The position numbers and the translations under genes were made by a program. A stretch of 64,000 nucleotides of DNA from Corynebacterium liangguodongii (GTDB taxonomy: Bacteria; Actinomycetota; Actinomycetes; Mycobacteriales; Mycobacteriaceae). Position 1 is the first letter of the stretch. Every line of letters begins with the position of its first letter. Location of the stretch: assembly GCF_003070865.1 (NCBI RefSeq), contig NZ_CP026948.1:1364001-1428000 (forward strand). Reading direction: 5' to 3'. The notes under the pieces were generated by a model. The model did no database searches, was not told the DNA's origin, and saw only the letters and a program-made list of their open reading frames with translations. Below, in pieces: positions 20,453 through 27,799 of this stretch.

Positions 20453-21598
20453 CTATTCGGCCTCGGTACCCGTCACGCCGGGCACGTCGAGGTCGTCGTC
20501 CTCGTCGTCGAAGTCGATGTTCGGCACCATGTCGACCGGGTCGTCAGTAAGCGCGTCGTCGCCGGCACCACCCGCGTAGGCACCGACGCCGAGCTTGCGG
20601 AAGATCTTGTCCTCGATCTCGTTGGCCACGTCCGGGTTTTCCTTGAGGAAGAGCCGCGCCTTCTCCTTGCCCTGGCCGAGCTGGTCGCCTTCGTAGGTGA
20701 TCCAGGAGCCGGACTTTTTCACGATGCCGTTGTCCACCCCCATATCAATGATCGAGCTCTCCCGCGAGATGCCCTCGCCGTACATGATGTCGAACTCGGC
20801 GACCTTGAACGGCGGGGATACCTTGTTCTTGACCACCTTGAGCTTGGTGCGGTTGCCGATGGAGTCCTGGCCGTCCTTCAGTGTCTGGATCCGGCGCACG
20901 TCGCAGCGCACGGAGGCGTAGAACTTCAGCGCCTTGCCGCCCGTGGTCGTCTCCGGGGAGCCGAACATCACGCCGATCTTCTCGCGCAGCTGGTTAATGA
21001 AGATCGCGGTGGTGCCGGAGTTGTAGAGAGCGCCGGTCATCTTGCGCAGCGCCTGGGACATCAGGCGCGCCTGCAGGCCCACGTGGGAGTCGCCCATCTC
21101 GCCCTCGATTTCGGCCTTCGGGGTGAGCGCGGCGACCGAGTCAATGACGATGATGTCAATCGCACCGGAGCGCACGAGCATGTCGGCGATCTCGAGCGCC
21201 TGCTCTCCCGTATCCGGCTGGGAGACGAGCAGGTTGTCCGTATCCACCCCGAGCTTGCGGGCGTAGTCGGGGTCGAGCGCGTGCTCGGCGTCAATAAACG
21301 CGGCGATGCCGCCGGCGCGCTGCGCAGAGGCGATCGCGTGCAGCGCCACGGTGGTCTTACCGGAAGATTCCGGGCCGTAGATCTCCACAATGCGCCCGCG
21401 CGGCCATCCGCCGATGCCGAGGGCGACGTCAATGGCAGTGTTACCGGAGGAGATCGACTGAATAGGCGGGCGGTTCTCGTCCCCCAGCCGCATCACGGCA
21501 CCCTTGCCAAAATCCTTCTCGATCATCGCCAGGGCGGCGTCGAGCGCGTTTTGCCGATCCCCGCCGGCTACCGCTGTGGCCTTCTTCTTCGTTGCCAT
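20453..21598 (-). CDS. recA: Recombinase RecA
   Basis: A 381-residue RecA with Walker A GPESSGKT (residues 75-82), Walker [11 protein letters not shown], the L1/L2 DNA-binding loops ([21 protein letters not shown]) and an acidic C-terminal tail. It carries out homologous strand exchange and activates LexA self-cleavage. There is no intein. A degenerate LexA-box-like sequence lies about 165 bases upstream (21763-21776). Confidence 0.98.
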   Translation of the reverse strand: MATKKKATAVAGGDRQNALDAALAMIEKDFGKGAVMRLGDENRPPIQSISSGNTAIDVALGIGGWPRGRIVEIYGPESSGKTTVALHAIASAQRAGGIAAFIDAEHALDPDYARKLGVDTDNLLVSQPDTGEQALEIADMLVRSGAIDIIVIDSVAALTPKAEIEGEMGDSHVGLQARLMSQALRKMTGALYNSGTTAIFINQLREKIGVMFGSPETTTGGKALKFYASVRCDVRRIQTLKDGQDSIGNRTKLKVVKNKVSPPFKVAEFDIMYGEGISRESSIIDMGVDNGIVKKSGSWITYEGDQLGQGKEKARLFLKENPDVANEIEDKIFRKLGVGAYAGGAGDDALTDDPVDMVPNIDFDDEDDDLDVPGVTGTEAE

Positions 21599-21762
21599 TG
21601 TTTCAACTCTCCCTTACTTGCTTCCTGTTGCCGCCCGCGCGGTGGGCCTTCTACTTTCCTTAGACTCCCGCGACCGGTACCCCGGTTCCCGCGGGGGCCG
21701 AATTCGTTGCTGCTAACGTAGCGCGCCCCCGCGACACCATAGCTTTACGGCACCACCGTACA

Positions 21763-21776
21763 CGCAAGCATGTTCG
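21763..21776. promoter_or_regulatory. Degenerate LexA (SOS) box candidate for recA
   Basis: The sequence reads CGCAA-GCAT-GTTCG against the actinobacterial LexA consensus CGAAC-N4-GTTCG: one half is perfect and the other matches 3 of 5. It lies between the divergently placed recA leader and the DUF3046 gene end. Weak evidence. Confidence 0.3.
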
Positions 21777-21805
21777 ATTGCGGTAAGGCGCGCCGCGCGG
21801 CTTCG

Positions 21806-22021
21806 CTAAAACCCGGGCCTATCCACCCCGAGCTGGCGCTCCTCCGGGATGTCGTAGGCGCGGCACAACCCGGCCCAGGCTTCCCTTGGGTCGATTCCGC
21901 TTTCGATCATCTCGCTGGCGGTCTGGCTGTAGCCCGGCAGGACCTGGGAGTCGATCACCCACGACGCGTTCGCTGGGCCGAATTCGTCGACGACGAGCTG
22001 GTGAAATTCCGTCAAACGCAT
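21806..22021 (-). CDS. DUF3046 protein
   Basis: A 71-residue small acidic protein matching the actinobacterial DUF3046 family by length, the MRLTEFHQLVVDEFG start, and position upstream of recA (as Rv2738c). It has no membrane segment or catalytic motif. Function unknown. It is probably transcribed with recA and recX. Confidence 0.85.
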   Translation of the reverse strand: MRLTEFHQLVVDEFGPANASWVIDSQVLPGYSQTASEMIESGIDPREAWAGLCRAYDIPEERQLGVDRPGF

Positions 22022-22049
22022 GGGCCCAATCTACACGCGCCCACCCCAC

Positions 22050-22062
22050 TCAACCGAGTTGA
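22050..22062. promoter_or_regulatory. BioQ-like operator upstream of bioY
   Basis: TCAAC-CGA-GTTGA is a perfect 5-3-5 palindrome 26 bases before the bioY start. Its architecture matches the published C. glutamicum BioQ motif (TGAAC-N3-GTTAC). Repression by a TetR-type BioQ when biotin is sufficient is the likely role. No bioQ gene lies in this window. Confidence 0.65.
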
Positions 22063-22087
22063 ACAGCGTTTAAGTAGGGTTTCCACC

Positions 22088-22681
22088 ATGAGCACATCGA
22101 TTTCATCCTCCCAGCACAGCGGCTCCCCGGCCACGACCGATATTGCCTACGTCGCCGTCTTCACCGCGCTCGTGATCGTGCTCGGCTTCGTTTCCGTGCC
22201 CGTCGGTGCCCTCGGGGTGCCCATCGTGCTCCAAAACACCGCGCTCATCCTCGCCGCCATGGTGCTCGGGCCCAGGCGCGGGTTCTTCGTCGCGGCACTC
22301 TTCCTGCTCGTCGGCTTCGTCTTCCCCGTCCTCGCCGGGGGCCGTACGACCTATTTCTCGCTCAGCTCCCCCACCGTCGGCTACGTCCTGAGCTACCTCA
22401 TCGCGGTGCCGGTCGCCGGGTTCATTGCCGCAAGGGGTGCAGATAAGCGGCGCTCCGCACAGGTCGCGCTCTTCACGCTCGCGGGCATCCTCGGCCTCGC
22501 GCTGCAGTACCTCTGCGGGGCGGCCGGGATGGTCCTGCGCGCGGGCCTCGACGTCCCCGCTGCCCTTGCGGCCCAGCTCCCGTTCATCCCGACCGACGTA
22601 CTGGAGATGGCCGTGATGGTCGCGGTCGCCCTCGGCGTCCATTCCGCGTTCCCCGGCCTCCTGCGGGGCGAGAGAAGCTAA
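22088..22681 (+). CDS. bioY: Biotin transporter substrate-binding subunit BioY
   Basis: A 197-residue integral membrane S-component with six hydrophobic segments. ATG 22088 is chosen because the operator lies upstream of it; a longer frame to 21770 would run through the DUF3046 gene. Family features include VGALGVPIVLQNTALILAAM and GPRRGFFVAALFLLVGF, plus the biotin-site region GGRTTYFSLSSPTVGY. It binds biotin and works with BioM and BioN as an energy-coupling-factor importer. Its stop overlaps the bioM start (TAATG). Confidence 0.93.
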   Translation: MSTSISSSQHSGSPATTDIAYVAVFTALVIVLGFVSVPVGALGVPIVLQNTALILAAMVLGPRRGFFVAALFLLVGFVFPVLAGGRTTYFSLSSPTVGYVLSYLIAVPVAGFIAARGADKRRSAQVALFTLAGILGLALQYLCGAAGMVLRAGLDVPAALAAQLPFIPTDVLEMAVMVAVALGVHSAFPGLLRGERS

Positions 22682-23370
22682 TGCCGCCGATCCGTCTCCA
22701 AGGCGCGGGCGTGAGCTTCGGCGGCAAGGAGGTCCTCCACCCAACCGACCTGGAGCTGCGCGAGGACCGCATCGGCATCATCGGCTCTAACGGCTCCGGT
22801 AAATCCACCCTCGTGCGCCTCATCAACGGCCTGGTCACGCCCACGACGGGGCGCGTGCTCTACGACGGCCTCGATACCGCTAGCCACGGCAAGCGCGTGC
22901 GCCGGCGCGTCGGCTTCGTCTTCTCTGACGCGGAAAACCAGATCGTCATGCCCCGCGTCGCCGATGACATCGCCTTCTCCCTGCGCCGCTTCAAGCTCCC
23001 GCGCGCCGAGGTTGACCGCCGCGTCGAGGAGGCCTTGGCGCGCTTCGGATTGGCCGACAAGCGCGAGCACTCCCCGCACACACTCTCCGGCGGCGAGAAA
23101 CAGCTCCTTGCGCTGGCCGCCGTGCTCGTCACCGAGCCCGACACCATCATTGCCGACGAACCCACCACGCTTCTCGACCTCCGGAACCGCCGCCGGATCC
23201 TGGGCGAGTTCGCCGCGCTACCGCAGCAGCTCATCGTGGTCACCCACGACCTCGAGGCGCTCGCCGGGTTCGACCGGGTGCTCTGCGTGGAGGGCGGGCG
23301 CGTGCTTTGCGACGCCCCACCCGCCGCCGCCATCGACTTCTACCTCTCCCTCATGGAGCAGCACACGTGA
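22681..23370 (+). CDS. bioM: Energy-coupling factor ATPase BioM
   Basis: A 229-residue ABC ATPase with Walker A GSNGSGKS (35-42), Q-loop DAENQ, signature LSGGEKQ, Walker B TIIADEP and switch His in VVTHD. It drives biotin uptake with BioN and BioY. It overlaps bioY by one base and bioN by four, a tightly coupled operon. Confidence 0.93.
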   Translation: MPPIRLQGAGVSFGGKEVLHPTDLELREDRIGIIGSNGSGKSTLVRLINGLVTPTTGRVLYDGLDTASHGKRVRRRVGFVFSDAENQIVMPRVADDIAFSLRRFKLPRAEVDRRVEEALARFGLADKREHSPHTLSGGEKQLLALAAVLVTEPDTIIADEPTTLLDLRNRRRILGEFAALPQQLIVVTHDLEALAGFDRVLCVEGGRVLCDAPPAAAIDFYLSLMEQHT

Positions 23371-23981
23371 GGTACGCTCCCCCGCTCGGCGTCTACTCCC
23401 CCGGCCACTCGTGGCTCCACCGCCTGCCCGCCGGGCTGAAACTCATCGTCGTGCTCGTCCTCGCCGTGGGCACCGCGGCGCTACCCACCGAACCCTGGCA
23501 CGGCGTGGCCGTGCTGTGGTGCATCGCCGCGGCCTACGCCACCGCGCGCATCCCCTTCGGGTTGGCGGTGCGCCAGATCGCCCCGGTTGTGCCCCTCATC
23601 GCGCTGCTGGGTGCCTACCTAGCGTGGCAGGACGGCGCCGCGGCGGGTCTTGTGACGTCAATAAGCGTGCTCGCCTCGCTTGCCGCGGCGAACCTTGTGA
23701 CGTTGACCACCACCATCGAGGAGATGATGGACGCCATCGAGGCCGGCCTCGCCCCGCTCTCCAAGCTCGGGGTGAACGTGGAGGCGATCTCGCTGGCGAT
23801 TTCCCTGACCATCCGGCTCGTCCCGCTCATGGCCCACACCGTCTCGGAGGTCGCCGATGCGCGAGCGGCCCGCGGGGCGGGGCTTTCCCTTACGGCATTT
23901 GCCACGCCGGTGGTGGTGCGCAGCATCCGCCGCGCCCAGCTGATGGGCGATGCCCTCCTCGCGCGGGGCGCGGGAGACTAG
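23367..23981 (+). CDS. bioN: Energy-coupling factor transmembrane protein BioN
   Basis: About 204 residues with four to five membrane segments and the two short Ala-Arg-Gly-type coupling motifs of ECF T-components (ARAARGAG near residue 165 and ALLARGAG at the C-terminus). GTG 23367 overlaps the bioM stop. It forms the scaffold linking BioY to the ATPase. Confidence 0.9.
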   Translation: MRYAPPLGVYSPGHSWLHRLPAGLKLIVVLVLAVGTAALPTEPWHGVAVLWCIAAAYATARIPFGLAVRQIAPVVPLIALLGAYLAWQDGAAAGLVTSISVLASLAAANLVTLTTTIEEMMDAIEAGLAPLSKLGVNVEAISLAISLTIRLVPLMAHTVSEVADARAARGAGLSLTAFATPVVVRSIRRAQLMGDALLARGAGD

Positions 23982-23988
23982 CCGTGGG

Positions 23989-24840
23989 CTAGCTTTCGCC
24001 GCGCAGCTCGCGCATGCGGGCCTCGACAGCGTCGGAGGAGACGTTCGAGGCCGAGGCGCTTGCCTCACCGCCAGTGCGGGCCGACCCGCCCTGCTCGATC
24101 GCGGGATTCTCCGCGGACTTCAGCTCGCCTGCCATCTCCGCACGGATCTGCTCCAGGCGGCCGTGGCCCGCCATCTGGATGCCGGCCTGCTCCACCTCGG
24201 CCATGCGGCCCTGGACGGAGTTTTGGGCGAGCTCGGCCTGGCCGAGAGCGTTAGCGTAGCGACGCTCAATCTTGTCACGCACCTGGTCGAGGTTCGGGGT
24301 GCCGGAGGTCAGCGCGTTCATCGACGACATGGTCTCGGCGACCTTCTCCTGCATCTTCGCCTGCTCGAGCTGGGAGAGCAGCTTCGAGCGCTCGGCGACC
24401 TGCTGCTGCAGCTGCGCGGCGTTGCGCTGCACGGCCTGCTTCGCCTGCTGCGCCTGCTGGAGCGCCTGGTCGTGGAGCTGCTTGGTGTCCTCGATGCTCT
24501 GCTCCGCGGTGACGAGCTGGGCGGCGAACGCCTCGGCAGCGTTTTCGTACTCGAGGGCCTTTTGCGCATCGCCCTCGGCGCGCGCCTTATCGGAGAGCTG
24601 GAGCGCCTGGCGGGCGTTGGCCTGGAGCTTCTCCACCTCCTCGAGGCGGCGGTTGAGCTGCATCTCAAGCTGGCGCTGGTTGCCAATGACCGCGGCGGCC
24701 TGCTGGGAGAGCGCCTGGTGCTGGCGCTGCGCCTCGTTGATGGCCTGCTCGATCTGGACCTTCGGGTCGGCGTTTTCCTCAATCTTGCTGTCGAACAGCG
24801 CCATGAGGTAATTCCATGCCTTGGTAAACGGGTTAGCCAT
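23989..24840 (-). CDS. pspA: PspA/IM30 family envelope-stress protein
   Basis: About 283 residues, nearly all helical coiled coil, rich in Gln, Ala and Glu, with the family start [23 protein letters not shown] 24840 is used; an in-frame GTG four codons upstream has poor spacing. PspA-type proteins coat the inner face of the membrane when it is damaged (the M. tuberculosis relative is Rv2744c). It lies downstream of clgR, its known activator in mycobacteria. Its C-terminal linker is Ser/Ala-rich. Confidence 0.9.
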   Translation of the reverse strand: MANPFTKAWNYLMALFDSKIEENADPKVQIEQAINEAQRQHQALSQQAAAVIGNQRQLEMQLNRRLEEVEKLQANARQALQLSDKARAEGDAQKALEYENAAEAFAAQLVTAEQSIEDTKQLHDQALQQAQQAKQAVQRNAAQLQQQVAERSKLLSQLEQAKMQEKVAETMSSMNALTSGTPNLDQVRDKIERRYANALGQAELAQNSVQGRMAEVEQAGIQMAGHGRLEQIRAEMAGELKSAENPAIEQGGSARTGGEASASASNVSSDAVEARMRELRGES

Positions 24841-24927
24841 GGTGGGCGTCACACCTTTCGTTGAGAGCGTTCATTATGGACAATCGCTCACCCATCGTAG
24901 CCGTAAACGCCGCGCTACGGCGCGCTC

Positions 24928-25290
24928 TTAGATCTCCGCTGCGGCCGGTGCCGTGCGCTCCAGCTCGGCGGTGATCGAGCGCAGCGAGAGGTTCGTCACT
25001 GTCTCCACCAGCACCTCGGCCACGGTGGTATCCAGCGCGTCACAAATGGCGGCGAGGAGCTCCGAGGAGACCTCCTTGCGGCCGCGCTCGAGCTCGGAGA
25101 TGTAGCCGGAGGAGACCCGCGCGCGGGAGGCGAGCTCGCGCAGAGAGACGTTCTTGTCGGCCCGGAAGGCCCGCAGGGACATACCCAGGGCCTCACGCAG
25201 CAGCGGCTCTGGCGCTGCAATGCGTTCCGGGTGGGCCGCCTGGTGTGCGGGGGCGACGCTTTCGCGGAGAAGAGTTGTGGTTGCCATCAT
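24928..25290 (-). CDS. clgR: ClgR-like transcriptional regulator
   Basis: About 120 residues with an Xre-type helix-turn-helix (ALGMSLRAFRADKNVSLREL onward, about residues 35-92; recognition region VSSGYISELERGRKEVSS). In actinobacteria ClgR activates clp protease and pspA genes and is itself degraded by Clp. The start is taken at the double ATG (25290), since longer readings overlap cinA. The gene order pspA-clgR-cinA-pgsA matches other Corynebacteriales. Confidence 0.9.
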   Translation of the reverse strand: MMATTTLLRESVAPAHQAAHPERIAAPEPLLREALGMSLRAFRADKNVSLRELASRARVSSGYISELERGRKEVSSELLAAICDALDTTVAEVLVETVTNLSLRSITAELERTAPAAAEI

Positions 25291-25310
25291 GGGTGCTAAC
25301 GCCGCAGCGA

Positions 25311-25862
25311 TCAGTTTTGTTCCCGCACGCCGCGGATCGCGCCGACGAGCGCGGCCTCCACCGCGGCGCGCCGGATCTCCTCGCGCCCGCCCGCCAGCAC
25401 GCGCACCGGCTCCGGCGCGCCCTCGAGCAGGGTGTAGCGCCCGGCCTCCGCCGGGACGAGCTCCGCCGCCGCGAAGGACGCGGTATAGCGCGGCCCGGCC
25501 AATCCCACCCACACCTCGCCGACGGGGTGCCCATCTTGGGTCTCGGGGCCGGCCACCCCGGTCAGCGCAACCGCCCAGTCGGATCCGCACACCCGCCGCG
25601 CCCCGCGCGCCATCTCCCGCGCCGTGGCCGGCGAGACCGGGCCGTGGGCCGCAAGCACGTCCTCGCCCACCCCGGCGAGGGTGCCTTTGAGGTCCGTGGC
25701 GTAGACAACCAGGCCGCCGCGCAGCACAGCTGAGGCGCCGGGGACGGTAGCCAGCGTCGCCGCGGCCAGGCCTGCGCTCAAGGATTCGCAGAAGCTGATC
25801 GTTTGGTTGCGCTGCACAAGCGCGGCGACGAGCTCGGCCGCCGTGGGGTTAATGCTCTCCAT
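25311..25862 (-). CDS. pncC: CinA C-terminal domain protein (nicotinamide-nucleotide amidase, PncC type)
   Basis: A 183-residue protein that is the CinA C-terminal domain alone: ISFCESLSAGLAAATLATVPG, LRGGLVVYATDLKG and ALTGVAGPETQDGHPVG. It deamidates nicotinamide mononucleotide to nicotinate mononucleotide, recycling pyridine nucleotides. The N-terminal COG1058 domain is absent, as is usual in this group. Its start overlaps the pgsA end by 14 bases, so the two are coupled. Confidence 0.9.
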   Translation of the reverse strand: MESINPTAAELVAALVQRNQTISFCESLSAGLAAATLATVPGASAVLRGGLVVYATDLKGTLAGVGEDVLAAHGPVSPATAREMARGARRVCGSDWAVALTGVAGPETQDGHPVGEVWVGLAGPRYTASFAAAELVPAEAGRYTLLEGAPEPVRVLAGGREEIRRAAVEAALVGAIRGVREQN

Positions 25863-26439
25863 TGTTCGCCTTCCTCGCGTCCAGGATGTATTGCACGCCG
25901 GTGATCACCGTCACGGCCGTGGCCACGAGCATGACCACGAAGGTGGGTACCTCCATCCACTGCGGCAGCGGGCACAGGTAGAGCGCCACGCCGAGCGTTT
26001 GGAGCACCGTTTTGAGCTTCCCACCCTTCGACGCGGGCACGACGCGCCCGCGCCGCAACAAGACCATGCGCCACGCGGTGATGCCGAGCTCGCGGGCGAC
26101 GATGAGCACCGTGATCCACACCGGCAGCGTCGAGGTGATGTTGAGCGTCACCAGCGCCGTGATCATCAGCGCCTTATCGGCAATCGGGTCGGCGATCTTG
26201 CCAAAGTCCGTGACCAGACCGCGGGCGCGGGCGATATCGCCGTCGAGCTTGTCGGTGGCCATAAGCGCGACGAACAGCCCGAACGCCCACCACCAGCGCT
26301 CAGAGAGAACGAGCCAGGCGAAAACCGGCACGAAAAGAATGCGTAGCGACGTCAACACGTTCGGCAGGTTCCAATTAGATTGCCTGCCCGGCTCGGCGCC
26401 TGGCTCCCCCGCGGTCTGGTCGTTTGCAGTCTGGCTCAC
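25849..26439 (-). CDS. pgsA: CDP-diacylglycerol-glycerol-3-phosphate 3-phosphatidyltransferase PgsA
   Basis: About 196 residues and five to six membrane helices. The CDP-alcohol phosphotransferase motif (D-G-x2-A-R-x8-G-x3-D-x3-D) is present as DGDIARARGLVTDFGKIADP, ending with the second Asp of PIADK. GTG 26439 is chosen, giving a short polar tail before the first helix. It makes phosphatidylglycerol phosphate. It is in the clgR-cinA-pgsA operon. Confidence 0.9.
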   Translation of the reverse strand: MSQTANDQTAGEPGAEPGRQSNWNLPNVLTSLRILFVPVFAWLVLSERWWWAFGLFVALMATDKLDGDIARARGLVTDFGKIADPIADKALMITALVTLNITSTLPVWITVLIVARELGITAWRMVLLRRGRVVPASKGGKLKTVLQTLGVALYLCPLPQWMEVPTFVVMLVATAVTVITGVQYILDARKANNGEH

Positions 26440-26449
26440 AACACCAATA

Positions 26450-27622
26450 CTACTTGTCCCCGCCGCGGGAGACGTCGAGGTGGCCAGCCTCGCGCGAGCC
26501 GGTCGCCGTGTGGTCGCCGCGGCCCGAGGTCGCCGGGTCATCGATCCACTCGATGTGGTTGCCCGCGTTGTCGACCTTGCGGCGGTTGCCGTGGTCGTCG
26601 TAATCAATGTGCCAGGTCGGCCCATCGGCGTCCTTGCGGCCCGCCTTGATATCAATGCGGTCCTTCACCAGCGAGGCCACGACCGTCACGGCGAGGATGC
26701 CCACGATCACGAGCAGCGAGGTCACTGTGCCGATCTCCGGGACCGAGACGCCCTCTCCGCCGTTGATAAACGGCAGGTTGTTCTCGTGCAGAGCGTGGAG
26801 CAGCAGCTTCACGCCGATGAAGCCCAAGATGAGGCCCAGGCCGTAGGGCAGGTAGACCAGGCGATCGAGAAGGCCCGAGAGGAGGAAGAACATCTGGCGC
26901 AGACCCATCAGAGCGAACGCGTTGGCCGTGAACACGATGAAAGGCTCGGAGGTAATCCCGTAGATCGCGGGGATCGAGTCGAAGGCGAACATGACGTCGA
27001 TAAACCCGATCGCGAGCAGAGCGACGAACAGCGGGGTCGCGGCCCGCTTACCTGCCTCGGTGAAGGAGAAAAGCTTGTCACCGTGGTAGGAGCGGGTCAC
27101 CGGGATGATCTTGCGCAGCCCCTTGACCACCGCCATGTCGTTCGGGTCGGTCTCCGGCTGGTCCGTCGCCTCGTCCCAGATGAGCTTGATCGCGGTGTAG
27201 AGCAGGAAGGCGGCGAAGATGTAGAAGACATCGGACCACGCCTGGATGATGGCCGCACCGAGCAAAATGAAGAGTAGGCGGCAGACGAGCGCGATGATGA
27301 TGCCGAGCAGGAGCACCTTCTGCTGGTACTTGCGCGGGATCTTAAACGAGGCCATGATCAGCGCGAAGACGAAGAGGTTATCAACGCTGAGCGCGAGCTC
27401 CGTGATGTAGCCGGTGAAGTACTGGACGCCGTGCTCGCCGTCCCACAGCCACCAGACCATCCCTCCGCAGAGCGCGGACATTGCCATGTAGAACAGCGTC
27501 CAGAACGACGCCTCCTTGATCGACGGCTCGTGAGCCTGTCGCACGTGGGTGGCAAAATCGAAGATAAAGAACGCGAGGATTACTGTGCCCGTGACGAGCC
27601 AAATCCACACTGGAACTTCCAT
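26450..27622 (-). CDS. TerC family membrane protein, putative manganese exporter
   Basis: 390 residues and nine membrane segments. TerC signature regions include LALSVDNLFVFALI and MFAFDSIPAIYGIT, whose acidic residues line the transport path. The C-terminal 75 residues are polar, with Asp/His-rich sequence. ATG 27622 has a strong GGAGGG RBS. TerC proteins in other bacteria export Mn2+, and the yybP-ykoY-type riboswitch directly upstream supports that role here. Confidence 0.9.
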   Translation of the reverse strand: MEVPVWIWLVTGTVILAFFIFDFATHVRQAHEPSIKEASFWTLFYMAMSALCGGMVWWLWDGEHGVQYFTGYITELALSVDNLFVFALIMASFKIPRKYQQKVLLLGIIIALVCRLLFILLGAAIIQAWSDVFYIFAAFLLYTAIKLIWDEATDQPETDPNDMAVVKGLRKIIPVTRSYHGDKLFSFTEAGKRAATPLFVALLAIGFIDVMFAFDSIPAIYGITSEPFIVFTANAFALMGLRQMFFLLSGLLDRLVYLPYGLGLILGFIGVKLLLHALHENNLPFINGGEGVSVPEIGTVTSLLVIVGILAVTVVASLVKDRIDIKAGRKDADGPTWHIDYDDHGNRRKVDNAGNHIEWIDDPATSGRGDHTATGSREAGHLDVSRGGDK

Positions 27623-27628
27623 GGTTTC

Positions 27629-27765
27629 CCTCCGGTCAGGAACGTCAATTACGTGACCGGAGGTCTCCCCCACCCTCTCTAGGCGTCAGGCCGCCCCGGC
27701 CGGGGCCGCCATGGGGCGGTCACCGTGTTGACGATCCGGGGCGCTTGCGGGGTACTCCCCTCCAA
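27629..27765 (-). promoter_or_regulatory. yybP-ykoY-type manganese riboswitch of the TerC gene
   Basis: Reading the minus strand, the leader has the conserved GGGGAGTA (27753-27760), a GTCGTCA-like central block (ATCGTCAACACGG) and GAGACC (27662-27667) at the 3' side of the aptamer. P1 would pair GGAGG (27759-27763) with CCTCC (27659-27663). The same 3' strand can instead form a perfect 10-bp hairpin with the RBS region (CCTCCGGTCA with TGACCGGAGG, 27629-27663). Mn2+ binding would thus free the RBS and switch translation on, as known for this class. A covariance-model search was not run. Confidence 0.8.
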
Positions 27766-27799
27766 TGCGAGAGAAAGTCTACACGATGGCAACCGCGAG

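Noticed and set aside
24841..24927. ClgR operator in front of pspA
   Set aside because: A loose GAGCG/CGCTC pair and a CATAAT box are present, but no clear match to the ClgR consensus could be made by eye.
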